In this document: positions 10,501-19,200 of the stretch, in pieces
Layout: each line of letters opens with the position of its first letter
How positions within the stretch are numbered: the stretch's first letter is position 1
Source: Pseudomonadota bacterium
GTDB lineage: Bacteria; Pseudomonadota; Gammaproteobacteria; UBA9339
DNA length: 64,000 nucleotides
Assembly: GCA_021781615.1 (NCBI GenBank)
Contig: JAJXWM010000002.1
Span: forward strand, 62,001 to 126,000
Direction: 5' to 3'
Position numbers and translations under genes: made by a program
The notes under the pieces: generated by a model
What the model was told of the DNA's origin: nothing
Database searches by the model: none
What the model saw: the letters and a program-made list of their open reading frames with translations, nothing else

Positions 10501-11548
10501 TAAGAGGAGTAAGACTTTTCCTCACATAGTGATTAAGGTCGGCTTCTTTTCCTAAGAAATACTTAACATTTTCTAAATTTCCTACTTTAGCCGCTAAATT
10601 TAAAGAACCATATTCAAATCTGCTTACATCAGGTTTAATAGTTTCTAATAAAATTTCTAAATCAGGATACCTTTCTGATTTTTCTTCAAAACTAAAAATC
10701 CTTAATGCTACAGGAAAAGATTTTTTACAATTTAGTAAGTTAATCTCTTTATCACGAACGTGAGTTTCGTAACGAAATAGGGGACCAAAATTTGCCTCAC
10801 AAATTAAGTTTACCAGCTCGTCGATAGAAGTTACTTCAAACTCACTTTTTTCTTCAACACTCGTGGGATCAAAATAGAAATATTTATCACCATCTTTATA
10901 AAACGCGCTACAATATAAGTTATCATAACGCTCATTCTGCGATTCAAATATTAGCAACCTTTTATCTTGAATAAGATTTTTAGCATTCAATAATTGCTTT
11001 AATTGACTTCCTGTCAATAGTGCACCAAGGGAGTACTCTTTAGTAAGATTTTTATTCATCATCGCGGTTAGAGCGGTTTTTAAAACGTTCTCGTCCCATT
11101 TGAAATGTTTGTTTTCAAACTTTGTTATATACCGCTTAAACTGCTTTTCCACCAAACCATCAATTTTTTTACTTTTCCAAGGAGAAAAGAGTATATCTAT
11201 TTGTGCAAGGTATTGTATTAATATGATAAACCTAGATATCTCATTTAATTCCTGACTGGTAGGATCTTTCTTATCATCCCAGCTAAGAATCAATTTTTCC
11301 GTATTCAAGAACCAATTATAATCAGTTCCAGATGCGCCTTGTTTTATATGCTGGATAGCAGCGACAGGGTTTTGTTGTGATTGCAGGTACTTGGTATACC
11401 ACCATAGCCAACATAAACCACGGGCAAAATTGTTTTCAAAGTATTGTCGGTCATCTATAGTAAAAGTGCTTCCCTTAATATTTAGTATATGCTCAATTTT
11501 CTCATTAACTAAATATTGATTAATCCCTTTTCCTTCTTTGTTTTCCAT
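7535..11548 (-). CDS. Giant ankyrin-repeat protein with papain-like N-terminal domain, probable host-directed effector
   Basis: About 1337 residues. ATG at 11548 is chosen over the longer frame because AAGGAGAAG sits just upstream. From about residue 310 to the C terminus there is an almost unbroken array of ~33-residue ankyrin repeats (recurrent G-TALM-A---G---IVK-LL--GAD-N pattern). The N-terminal ~290 residues lack ankyrin repeats and contain GLCWLWW (C46) and, ~180 residues later, an FYKDGDKYFYFDP segment, the layout of YopT/C58-like cysteine peptidases, but the expected His before that strand is replaced (LYCSAF). I infer a degenerate or divergent peptidase-like fold fused to a protein-binding array. 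Ankyrin proteins of intracellular bacteria are often secreted effectors, but I see no N-terminal signal peptide and export is not demonstrated. Monocistronic, between the NRPS and the secreted-protein pair. Confidence 0.9.
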   Translation of the reverse strand: MENKEGKGINQYLVNEKIEHILNIKGSTFTIDDRQYFENNFARGLCWLWWYTKYLQSQQNPVAAIQHIKQGASGTDYNWFLNTEKLILSWDDKKDPTSQELNEISRFIILIQYLAQIDILFSPWKSKKIDGLVEKQFKRYITKFENKHFKWDENVLKTALTAMMNKNLTKEYSLGALLTGSQLKQLLNAKNLIQDKRLLIFESQNERYDNLYCSAFYKDGDKYFYFDPTSVEEKSEFEVTSIDELVNLICEANFGPLFRYETHVRDKEINLLNCKKSFPVALRIFSFEEKSERYPDLEILLETIKPDVSRFEYGSLNLAAKVGNLENVKYFLGKEADLNHYVRKSLTPLMLAADYGDIAIVNKIVSAGADVNTKNDDKTTALLYAAYRGHLDIVKKLISAGASINIHNEKGWTALNFASYYGFLEIVKELLAKKADSDLQNSDGMTPLISAAGFGYLDIVKELLINKADPNLRTKGGQTALMMAAKYGHLEVVKILLANGADSNLRNNDKWSALMFSIYKGHKTIAEELIAAKANVNIQNKNDWTALMFASDEGYIDIVKKLIAAGADVNLQNFERWTALSSAARNGHLEVVKELIVAGADIEIRVSDGWTPLMLAARYGYIDIVKELLKREANINLQTKDGWTALMLAVVGNHLNIVKELLLNKADPNLLNFSERNALMIATENRYVDIVKELLSIKNIDINKTDRDGKTALMLVSNRWKKELGEDYSMLSAKTTNIVKELLAAGADPNVQVKNGTTALMLAVEWSRSEVVAALLEKGADVNKVDKDGKTAILYALSTSVIKELVAKGANINAQDKRGTTILMERVRDDDARDIKEILSLGTKPNMQDANGKTALMLACFSTLSNQDGDRFDHSAGNVKELLAAGADPNIQDKHGITALMGATQENHFEVIRLLVAHGDINLNLKDENGITALMGATRCDYSGRIIKELLSNKNISINEQNKVGVTALMMASGYRNSETYNKNLKKERYEPPSFFHSNPIMYDWIHSMPVVNYYCIESVKALLAVGADPNVQDENGWTALMYAVDTDCIEVVNLLIADYNTDLNKANKDGKTALMIAIANCNIDIVRVLLTRKDIDLAAEDKNNTPIIALAARGGSITIVNELLALHKDRYFYLNGENIDGKTALIYAIQNNHAEIVKALITAGAEANYPFLDDLTPLMLAVKNNRIEIVKELLTNKDLAVNEQNSQGFTALSIAVESGSLEMVKLLLANSQTKLELEVKTEEDGLTALMLAAKYGHVEIAKELLEAGAYINEQSENEKVTALMLAVENKHIEVIKVLLPCKTNKYKELDIGIKNKKGLTAYDLAQNEEIKQLLKN

Positions 11549-11915
11549 ATAAACTTCTCCTTGTTTTTTTAAAAACATCACTATTAATGACTATATCTTT
11601 TTGCTTACAATTATTACCTCTTTTACACTTTTACTACTAAATAAAACTGCTTCCGGCAGCAACCACTTTAGATGCGGGTCCAGGCATTTTGAAGTCTACC
11701 GAACCTTTTCCGTCATGAAAATCCTTTTTCAGGGTTGCATTTCGTCTTGCCCTGAGCTTGTGAAGCTTTTCGCCTCTTCGAGGCTTGTTGGTTGCCCAAA
11801 ATACCGTTTTGAGCAACCATTTAATTTAACAAAATCTATGCCTAATGTTTGGTTTCGCAAACTAAAGTTTGCTCCGTTATGTTTCTAAACTGGAGCTTAC
11901 GGTCACTAATTTCTT

Positions 11916-12533
11916 TTATAGTAATTGTCCATCACTGCCGAGAATACCGCCAGTAAGTAAAGCGCTACCTTTTGAATCTAATAATTTATCTTTAACACCA
12001 ACATCTAATGGCATTGGTACTGTTATTTTTATGTCTTCATCTACCAAGCTACTTTTAGTATGTCTGGTTACAGTAAAAACACCGTATCTGTCATTACCTG
12101 ATGGGGTTTTACAAAATGGTTGGTCTAATTCAATTACTGCTGATTCGCTTTCTCCACATCCAACTGTATCACCAGGATTCATTTCTGTTTCTTTACCCCC
12201 AGAACACATGGTTTTTACTTGATAATGAACGGTTGAAAATATAGCTCTATCTGATTTAGCTTTTAATAAGCTTGCTAGTACATCTTTACTTTGTTTCTTA
12301 AGCTCTGTTGTTGTAATAAGTCCATATCTCTTACTATAATCATCCACATCTACACGTATTCCATCAAACTTAACTTCTATCCAGGTTCCAGGGGCTCCTG
12401 GGATAGTTGCTGTGCTTGGTAAGCCTGCATCTATTTTTGTACATGGGATATCTAAAGCAAACGAAGGAACAGATGCTAAAAATATAATGGTTGTAATAGC
12501 CATAAAATAAAATATACGAATTATACTAGACAT
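11916..12533 (-). CDS. Secreted protein of unknown function, copy A
   Basis: 205 residues starting at MSSIIRIFYF; the GGAG ten bases upstream sets the start at 12533 rather than the upstream TTG. A clear Sec signal peptide (hydrophobic core then VPSFA-LD) is followed by a mature domain with several cysteines (CTK, MCSGG, GCGE, FCK) that may pair in the periplasm or outside the cell. I do not recognise the family. It is a paralogue of the gene immediately upstream (12811-13428): the mature domains are moderately similar, but the last 48 residues, from HTKSSLVDEDIK to the end, are identical. Both genes point the same way and may be transcribed separately, since each has its own flank with hairpins. 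The 3' hairpins could act as terminators. Confidence 0.85.
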   Translation of the reverse strand: MSSIIRIFYFMAITTIIFLASVPSFALDIPCTKIDAGLPSTATIPGAPGTWIEVKFDGIRVDVDDYSKRYGLITTTELKKQSKDVLASLLKAKSDRAIFSTVHYQVKTMCSGGKETEMNPGDTVGCGESESAVIELDQPFCKTPSGNDRYGVFTVTRHTKSSLVDEDIKITVPMPLDVGVKDKLLDSKGSALLTGGILGSDGQLL

Positions 12534-12810
12534 AAAATTCTCCAAAAAAGAACTATTTTTTTTAATACCATAGCCAATACGAAGATATCCATATGTTTAC
12601 TTTCCCGTCATAAAAATCCTTTTTCAGGGTTGCATTTCGTCTTGCCCTGAGCTTGTGGAGATTTTCGCCCCTTCGAGGCTTGTTGGTTGCCCAAAATACC
12701 GTTTTGAGCAACCATTTAATTTAACAAAATCTATGCCTAATGTTTGGTTTCGCAAACTAAAGTTTGCTCCGTTATGTTTCTAAACCGGAGCTTGCGGTCA
12801 CTAATTTCTT

Positions 12811-13428
12811 TTATAGTAATTGTCCATCACTACCGAGAATACCGCCAGTAAGTAAAGCGCTACCTTTTGAATCTAATAACTTATCTTTAACACCAACATC
12901 TAATGGCATTGGTACTGTTATTTTTATGTCTTCATCTACCAGGCTACTTTTAGTATGTGTGTTTACAGTAAATATGCCTTTTATATCGTCAGCTTTAGTC
13001 GCACAAGTTGGCCTATATAATTCAATGAGTACTAACTGGTTTTCTCCGCAGCTAACTGTATCTCCAGGATTCATTTCTATTGCTTTACCCCCGGAGCATG
13101 TTGCTTCTACACGATAAGAGCCAACACTTGAAAATATTTTTCTATCGGATATAGATTTTTTAAAACCGTCTATTACAAGTTTACTTTGTGCCATGATTTT
13201 TGTTGTTGTAATAAGTCCATATCTCTTACTGTAATCATCTGTGTCTATATATATTCCATTAAACGTAACCTCTATCCACGTACCAGGAGCACTTGGAATA
13301 GTTACTGTATTTGGTAAACCTACACCTTTTAGTGTGCATGGAATTTCTAAAGCATAAGAAGGAATGGATAACAAAAATATAACGGTTGTAACAGCTGCCA
13401 AGTAAAATACACGAAATATACTAAACAT
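12811..13428 (-). CDS. Secreted protein of unknown function, copy B
   Basis: 205 residues beginning MFSIFRVFYL; GGAG precedes ATG at 13428, so the TTG 12 bases upstream is rejected. Sec signal peptide (cleavage likely after SYA), conserved cysteines in the same places as copy A (CTL, TCSGG, SCGE, TCA), and a C-terminal 48 residues identical to copy A. The central part (after TIPSAPGTWIEV) differs in many positions, including the segment between the second and third cysteines. The family is not recognised. The arrangement suggests a recent tandem duplication in which the 3' end has been kept uniform while the middle diverged. Confidence 0.85.
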   Translation of the reverse strand: MFSIFRVFYLAAVTTVIFLLSIPSYALEIPCTLKGVGLPNTVTIPSAPGTWIEVTFNGIYIDTDDYSKRYGLITTTKIMAQSKLVIDGFKKSISDRKIFSSVGSYRVEATCSGGKAIEMNPGDTVSCGENQLVLIELYRPTCATKADDIKGIFTVNTHTKSSLVDEDIKITVPMPLDVGVKDKLLDSKGSALLTGGILGSDGQLL

Positions 13429-13592
13429 AACTTTCTCCAAAAAATTGTTTATTTTCTTACCGTAACCAATACGAGGATATCCATATGCTCTAAACCTTAA
13501 GGATCCTTCGCCTCGCTCAGGATTACTACAAAACTTACAGCAACAAAAATCTGTACAAAAAAATCTTCAACTCTAATAATTTAATTTCTTTC

Positions 13593-14726
13593 TCATAGTC
13601 CATTTGGTTTTAATAGATTAGGCACTGATTTTAGATCAACCTCATCAACTTCTTTTTCCTTAAGCTCTTTTTCAAAACCTTCAATGTCTATTTCGGTAAG
13701 AGTTTCGTCCGAACTCTCTTTTACCATGCTTTGTAAAAACTCATGTTCATCCTTAGACTCTATTAATTTAGCTACCTTTTCTTGAAGCTCTTTAACCTCT
13801 GTTTGTAGTGTTTCGACTTCGTCAACTTTTACTTCTGCTTTATTTTTATCATCTTCGGCTTCGGTTTTTTTTGTAGCCAATTCTTTTATAGAGTTTTCAA
13901 GTTTCTTTATTTGCACATTCAGTTGCTCTACCTCTTCTTCGCGCTTCCTTATTGTTTCTTCCAGTTTTTTAAGGACTTCATCCCTTCTGTCGCTAAGGCT
14001 CTTTGAGCCTTCCTTTTGTTGTTTAAGCATTTCATGCTCTGTTTCGTCTACAATTTCGCCATGAGCTTTTTTGTCTTCAAATTCTTTTAATCTATTATCT
14101 ATTTCGACGCCTTTTTGTTTATCTTCCTCACGGGTTTTAATTAGAACACTATACTCTTTCTTATCCCTTTCTAAAGCGGCTAATCCTGCTTTTAATTTTT
14201 CTCCTAATCGATCTTTTGCTCCACCTAGGATTGTACTTACTACTTCAATATCTTTTACCTCGGCAGCAAGGATAGCACCTTTAGTTTCTGGTGGTGCACT
14301 TGCGAGCTGTTGTTTCATTTTTCGTATCTGAGCAGATCTTTCTTTTACTAGGGCTATTTCTTCTGGCGTTAACGCATCTTTATTTTCTTCTATTGCTTTG
14401 TCAACCACCTTGGCTGTTTCTTCAATATGTTCTTTACATTGGATAATTAATTCATCTAGTTCTTTTTGGGCTTTTTTTAAAGCGGTTCGAGCTTGATCCA
14501 ATCGGCCATTAACCCTAGCTATTGCTTCCTCTAATGTTTTCAGAATTTTTTCAAATTGTTTATTTATTCTATCAAAAAACTCAGCTTCATTTTCCTCTAA
14601 TCTTTTAAGCTCTTCTCTAAATATATCTCGTATTCTTTTTAAATCCTCTTGTATCCTTTTATTATATTCATCCTTGCTTTCATTTGCTTTTTGACGAAAA
14701 AGAACTGCCCTAAGTTCTTCACTCAT
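13593..14726 (-). CDS. Long coiled-coil protein with acidic C-terminal tail
   Basis: About 377 residues starting MSEELRAVLF. I prefer ATG at 14726 because it overlaps the stop codon of the upstream gene (ATGAGTGA), typical of translational coupling. The protein is very rich in E, K, L and Q with heptad-like spacing along almost its whole length (~20-340), with a short break near residues 140-180 (LASAPPETKGAIL). The last ~35 residues are glutamate-rich (GFEKELKEKEVDEVDL). No signal peptide, membrane segment or enzymatic motif is visible. A Glu-rich C-terminal tail is compatible with Dot/Icm effector signals (E-block) if the host is a Legionella relative, but that is inference; it could equally be a structural coiled coil. 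Confidence 0.8.
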   Translation of the reverse strand: MSEELRAVLFRQKANESKDEYNKRIQEDLKRIRDIFREELKRLEENEAEFFDRINKQFEKILKTLEEAIARVNGRLDQARTALKKAQKELDELIIQCKEHIEETAKVVDKAIEENKDALTPEEIALVKERSAQIRKMKQQLASAPPETKGAILAAEVKDIEVVSTILGGAKDRLGEKLKAGLAALERDKKEYSVLIKTREEDKQKGVEIDNRLKEFEDKKAHGEIVDETEHEMLKQQKEGSKSLSDRRDEVLKKLEETIRKREEEVEQLNVQIKKLENSIKELATKKTEAEDDKNKAEVKVDEVETLQTEVKELQEKVAKLIESKDEHEFLQSMVKESSDETLTEIDIEGFEKELKEKEVDEVDLKSVPNLLKPNGL

Positions 14727-14991
14727 GTTTACGTAAAATATGCTCAACTTGAACCTTTATTTCTAATACAGCTGTCTTATCTACTAATAGCGTTTTATTA
14801 TCCAACAGTTGTGCTTCCTTATCATATAGCTCTAATAATAAAATATCTTTTATTTTCCCAGTTAATAACAGATTTGTTAATTTCTCGAGATTGGGAATCG
14901 TGATAAATCCACATATCCTCCCTGTATCTAGTAATTCGCCGGCTTTTCTTTTTAAAGCATCCAAAATAAATAATGATTGTTTTCCTATCAT
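14719..14991 (-). CDS. Small protein coupled to the coiled-coil gene
   Basis: About 90 residues; the frame is open up to 15018 (99 residues), but GGAG six bases before the ATG at 14991 favours MIGKQSLFIL as the start. It ends by overlapping the start of the coiled-coil gene by 8 bases, so the two form one transcription unit. It is mostly helical, with a leucine-rich stretch (LTNLLLTGKIKDILLLEL) and a charged C terminus. The family is not recognised. It could be a chaperone-like or regulatory partner of the coiled-coil protein, an idea based only on size and coupling. Confidence 0.6.
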   Translation of the reverse strand: MIGKQSLFILDALKRKAGELLDTGRICGFITIPNLEKLTNLLLTGKIKDILLLELYDKEAQLLDNKTLLVDKTAVLEIKVQVEHILRKHE

Positions 14992-15018
14992 ATTCTGCTC
15001 CATGAAAATCAAAATCAT

Positions 15019-15940
15019 TGTCGCTATATATAATACAGCTTGTCAGGTACGAACTCTAATTTGTGTCTATCATTCCATGCAAACATTAAACACCTCAAGC
15101 CATCTTTGTGTTTATGAGAGATGTTGGATGACTACATTACTTCGAATCCGAGATGAATTATATCATTGTAACCATTTAAGCTCAATAATTTTCCTACAAT
15201 ATGTTCCTATAATAATTTTTCCGTAAGCGGTGAACCAATAATTTGCTAAGTTTACTACTGATCTTCTGTTTAGATGGACATGCTTTTAGAGCGTAATATA
15301 TAAGTAGTTTTTTTGTTAAAAACCAAGCTCATACTTGTGTCCTACATACAGCATATGTGTACCAAATACATGCCATTTTGTAGCACATATATAGCACATG
15401 TGTCATCTTTAAAGGCTTAAAATCAAGATCTTTTGAGTTTTATGGTACGTGTGCCAAATACGTGCTATTTATAGCACATATGTGTGCCATATAAAAAATC
15501 ATGTAAAAATTAAAAACATTAAAATTTTAATTAAGAATCAACAGGATAACTCTAAAGCGGAATCCCGCGTGGGGTGTGCGTTGTTACTAGCGGACAAAGC
15601 AGGTTAAATTCGAACTAAAATTGCCTATAATATTTATCAGTGTTTTTAAAACAGCCATTCTGTTATTTCCAGTATTTTGATTTTAAAACTTTTATAAAGT
15701 TTTAAGTTAATATAATCCTAATGCCTACCAAGACTAAAGCTAATAATTTAATTTATTGAGTTTTAGCTAATGGTGGTGGCACAAACTTAGCATTAATACT
15801 CCGACCAATAGTATAGTGGAGGTTAAAAATTATTATACTTAGGTTGCTATAAATAGAAATGGTATTTTAATAAAATTTAGTTGTTTCTTTTTAAAAGAGA
15901 GCAAGGTATATTTTATTTTTTTAACAATTCTGAGGAGCAT
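15019..15940. other. Long intergenic region upstream of the HU-like gene
   Basis: No convincing gene lies in this ~920-base stretch. It separates the minus-strand left block from the plus-strand HU/helicase pair and holds the imperfect repeats at 15351-15490. The remainder is AT-rich sequence with one GC-richer patch around 15560-15600. Promoters for both flanking units must lie here, but none stands out. Confidence 0.5.
15351..15490. repeat. Imperfect direct repeats with palindromic cores
   Basis: Two ~32-base imperfect direct repeats, at about 15356-15390 and 15449-15482, share the pattern CCAAATAC(A/G)TGC(C/T)ATTT followed by TAGCACATAT. TAGCACAT occurs three times (15381, 15392, 15472). 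The second copy contains the palindrome GTGCTATTTATAGCAC. They lie upstream of the HU-like gene and could bind a regulator or an architectural protein. Confidence 0.6.
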
Positions 15941-16219
15941 ATGAGTAGGAAAGAACTTGTAAGAGATTTAGCTAAAAAATTTGAGCTTCCCATCGGCAAA
16001 ACTAATGAAATAATCACAGCTCTACTAGAGTCTATTACAAAGGGCTTAATCAAAGGTAAAGCCGTAACTTTTGTTGGTTTTGGCAGCTTTGCAGTAAAAA
16101 AGAGGAGTGCGCGTCAAGGTAGGAACCCCCAAACCGGCGATGTGCTTAAAATACCAGCCCATAAAGTGATTAAGTTTTCTGCTGGCAAAGCTCTAAAGGA
16201 ATCAATAAACAGGAAGTAG
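15941..16219 (+). CDS. HU/IHF-family DNA-binding protein
   Basis: 92 residues starting MSRKELVRDL; TGAGGAGCAT before ATG 15941 decides the start over an upstream TTG. The sequence fits the HU family along its length: the N-terminal helical hairpin, VTFVGFGSF, and the arm signature GRNPQTGD around residues 60-67, followed by IPAHKVIKFSAGKALK. These proteins dimerise and bend DNA, supporting recombination, replication and transcription. Located 48 bases before the helicase gene, same strand, probably co-transcribed. Its place on an accessory region suggests an element-borne HU that may assist integration or replication; I cannot tell it from a chromosomal hupB by sequence alone. Confidence 0.93.
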   Translation: MSRKELVRDLAKKFELPIGKTNEIITALLESITKGLIKGKAVTFVGFGSFAVKKRSARQGRNPQTGDVLKIPAHKVIKFSAGKALKESINRK

Positions 16220-16267
16220 TTGTCGCAAAGTTTGTCACAAACGAAAGTATAATTGGGCTTTTTCACT

Positions 16268-19200
16268 ATGATTAAACCCTATCCTCATCAAAGAGCTGCG
16301 ATAAATAGTGTTATTAAGGAATTAAGTTCTGCTAATAGAGCAACGGTTATAATGCCATGTGGTGCAGGGAAAACGCTGATATGCTTGTGGGTTGCAGAAA
16401 AAACTAAGGCAAAGACTGTTGTAGTTTTTGTACCATCATTAGCTTTAATTCATCAAGCGGCATTGGAATGGACTACCGCCGCTTCTAGAACTTTAAGTAT
16501 GATGGCCATCTGTTCCGATCAAACTGTTGCATTGGATGAGGATGGTATTATTGTTGAAAAAGATGAGTTTTGGTTCCCTGTGTTGAGCTCCCCAAAAGAG
16601 ATAACAAAATTTTTTAAGAAAAAATCGAATTCCAAAGAAATAAAAGTGGTGTTTTGTACCTACCAATCATCACTTACATTGTCAGCAGCTATGGGCAATT
16701 TTAAATTTGACCTGGGTATATTTGATGAAGCTCATCGAACAGCAGTAAAAGAGGAAAGTTATTTTTCTGCTCCTCTTTTTGATGAATATGTGCCGATAGA
16801 GAAAAGGTTATTTGTAACCGCAACTCCCAAGCAATTTTCCCTGGATAAAAGAGATATTCAAAATGATTTTGCCCCTGTGTCGTCGATGGATAATGTCGAA
16901 TACTACGGTAAACATTGTCACATTTTATCGTTTCGTAAAGCTATTGAACACGGTATTATTTGTGATTATAAGATAATTTTTCCGGAAGTTACTTCTGAAA
17001 TGGTGGCAAAAAAATTACAAGCTGAAGATAATGCTGGCCTATCAAATAATGCTGTCTATAATGCGGCGATGCAAATAGCCTTAAAAAAAGCCATTGAAAA
17101 AACCGCCGCATCTAAAATAGTATCTTTTCATACCCGGGTTTATGATGCCGAACAATTTAGCCAAATTTTAGTAAAAAATCGTATTCTTCCTAAACATAAA
17201 ATTTTGCATATTAATGGTAAGCAAGCTTCTGGTGTGCGAAAAAAGATAATGAGGGAGTTTGAAAGTAATACTAAGTCCATTATTACAAACGCAAGATGCT
17301 TAACGGAAGGGATTGATGCGCCATCAGTCGATATGGTGGCGATATTTTCTAACAAAAAAAGTAAGATAGATATTGTTCAGGGGATAGGTAGAGCATTACG
17401 TAAACATCCGGGGAAACAATATGGATATATTATGGTGCCGATATTTGTTGACACTGCTTCGCAAGAAACACCAGAGACCGCTTTGGCCAAGCCAGAAGCA
17501 CAGATATTATTTGAAGTTTTATTAGCGCTTGAGCAGCATGATGAACTATTATGTGAAGCAATTAGAAAAGGTAAGTTTAGGGAGGGGTATGTTGGTAAAA
17601 ATACTACAGAACTATTAGAAGGTTTTTTCGATGTTACCGCTCAGAAATATTTATCATCACAGTCTTTTATAAAAGCCTTGTCGGTGGCAATTATCGATAG
17701 ATTAGGCAGTAATTGGGATAAAATGGTTGGGTATTTAGCTAAGTTTAAAAACAAATATGGGCATTGTGATGTGCCTCGAGGATTTACTGATAATCCATCT
17801 CTTGCTTCTTGGGTAAATAACGTGAGGCAATCACATCGCAAAGGGATGTTAGAGCAAAATAAAATACAAGAGTTGAGTAAACTTGAATTTAACTGGTATC
17901 CTCATGATGCTAAGTGGTATAAGAGGCTGTCAGAGCTTAAAGAGTTTAAAAAGAAACATGGTCATTGTAATATTCCAAAAGAATTTAGCAATATATCTCT
18001 TGCTGCTTGGGTAAATACAATGAGGCTATCGTATAAAAAAGGAACATTAGAACAAAATAAAGTAAAAGAGTTAAATAAGCTAGGATTTAACTGGTCTCCT
18101 TGTGATGCCATATGGAATAATAGGTTCTCAGAGCTTATGAGATTTAAAAATAAATATGGGTATTGTAGTGTACCAAGTAGGTTTAATGATAATATTCCTC
18201 TTGCAAATTGGGTAAGTACGGTAAGGAGATCATATAAAAAAGGGATATTAGAACTAAATAAAGTACAGGAGTTAAACAAGCTAGGCTTTGACTGGAATCC
18301 TCTTGATACTTTGTGGAAACAACGGGTGTCAGAGCTTATAGAATTTAGGGATGAATATGGTCATTGTGCCGTGCCTCAAGAATATATTAATAATCCATCT
18401 CTTGCTTCTTGGATAAATACAGTAAGGACATCATGTAGAAAAGGAATATTAGAACAAAATAAAATTCTAGAATTAAATAAATTAGGCTTTGTCTGGAATC
18501 CTCTTGATACTTTATGGAAACAACGGATATCAGAGCTTATAATATTTAAAAATAAACATGGGCATTGTGACGTGTCTCAAGAGTATAGCAATAATCCAAC
18601 TCTTGCTTCTTGGGTAAATACAGTAAGAAAATCATATAGAAAAGGAGTATTAGAACAAGATAAAATTCTAGAATTAAATAAACTAGAATTTGACTGGAAT
18701 CCTCTTGATACTTTATGGAAACAATGGGTATCAGAACTTATGAAATTTAAAAATAAATATGGGCATTGTGACGTACCTAGAACATATAGTAATAACCCAT
18801 CCCTTGCTTCTTGGGTGAGTAATGTAAGGGTGTTATATAGAAATAAGAAGTTAGAATGTACTAAAATACAAGAACTAAATAAGCTAAGATTTAACTGGTA
18901 TCCTTATGATACTATGTGGAATCAGTGGTTATCAGAGCTTATAGAATTTAAAAAGAAACATAAGCATTGTAATGTCCCAATTGGTTTTAAGGATAATCTA
19001 CCTTTGGCTGGGTGGGTTAGTCGTATAAGACGCTCGTATAGAAGAGGGGTATTAGAACTTAATAAAGTACAAGAATTAAATAAGCTCGGATTTGCCTGGT
19101 CTCCTCATGATGCTATGTGGCATCAACGTATGTTAGAGCTTAGAGAATTTAAAAATAAATACGGGCATTGTAATGTACCTAGAAGTTGCAACGATAACCG

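Larger units (their letters stand above)
11701..13489. repeat. Tandem duplication, two ~895-bp units
   Basis: Two head-to-tail copies (about 11701-12594 and 12596-13489) are offset by exactly 895 bases. Each contains one secreted-protein gene plus ~200 bp of 3' flank and ~50 bp of 5' flank. The 3' flanks are nearly identical and each carries two inverted repeats (around GCAAACTAAAGTTTGC and the GGTTGC/GCAACC arms). The 5' flanks are also alike (a GATATCCATATG stretch in both). The coding middles have diverged much more than the flanks. Confidence 0.9.

Noticed and set aside
16253-16267. TTG start five codons upstream of the helicase ATG
   Set aside because: No ribosome-binding site and the conserved helicase start (YPHQ) immediately follows the ATG at 16268.
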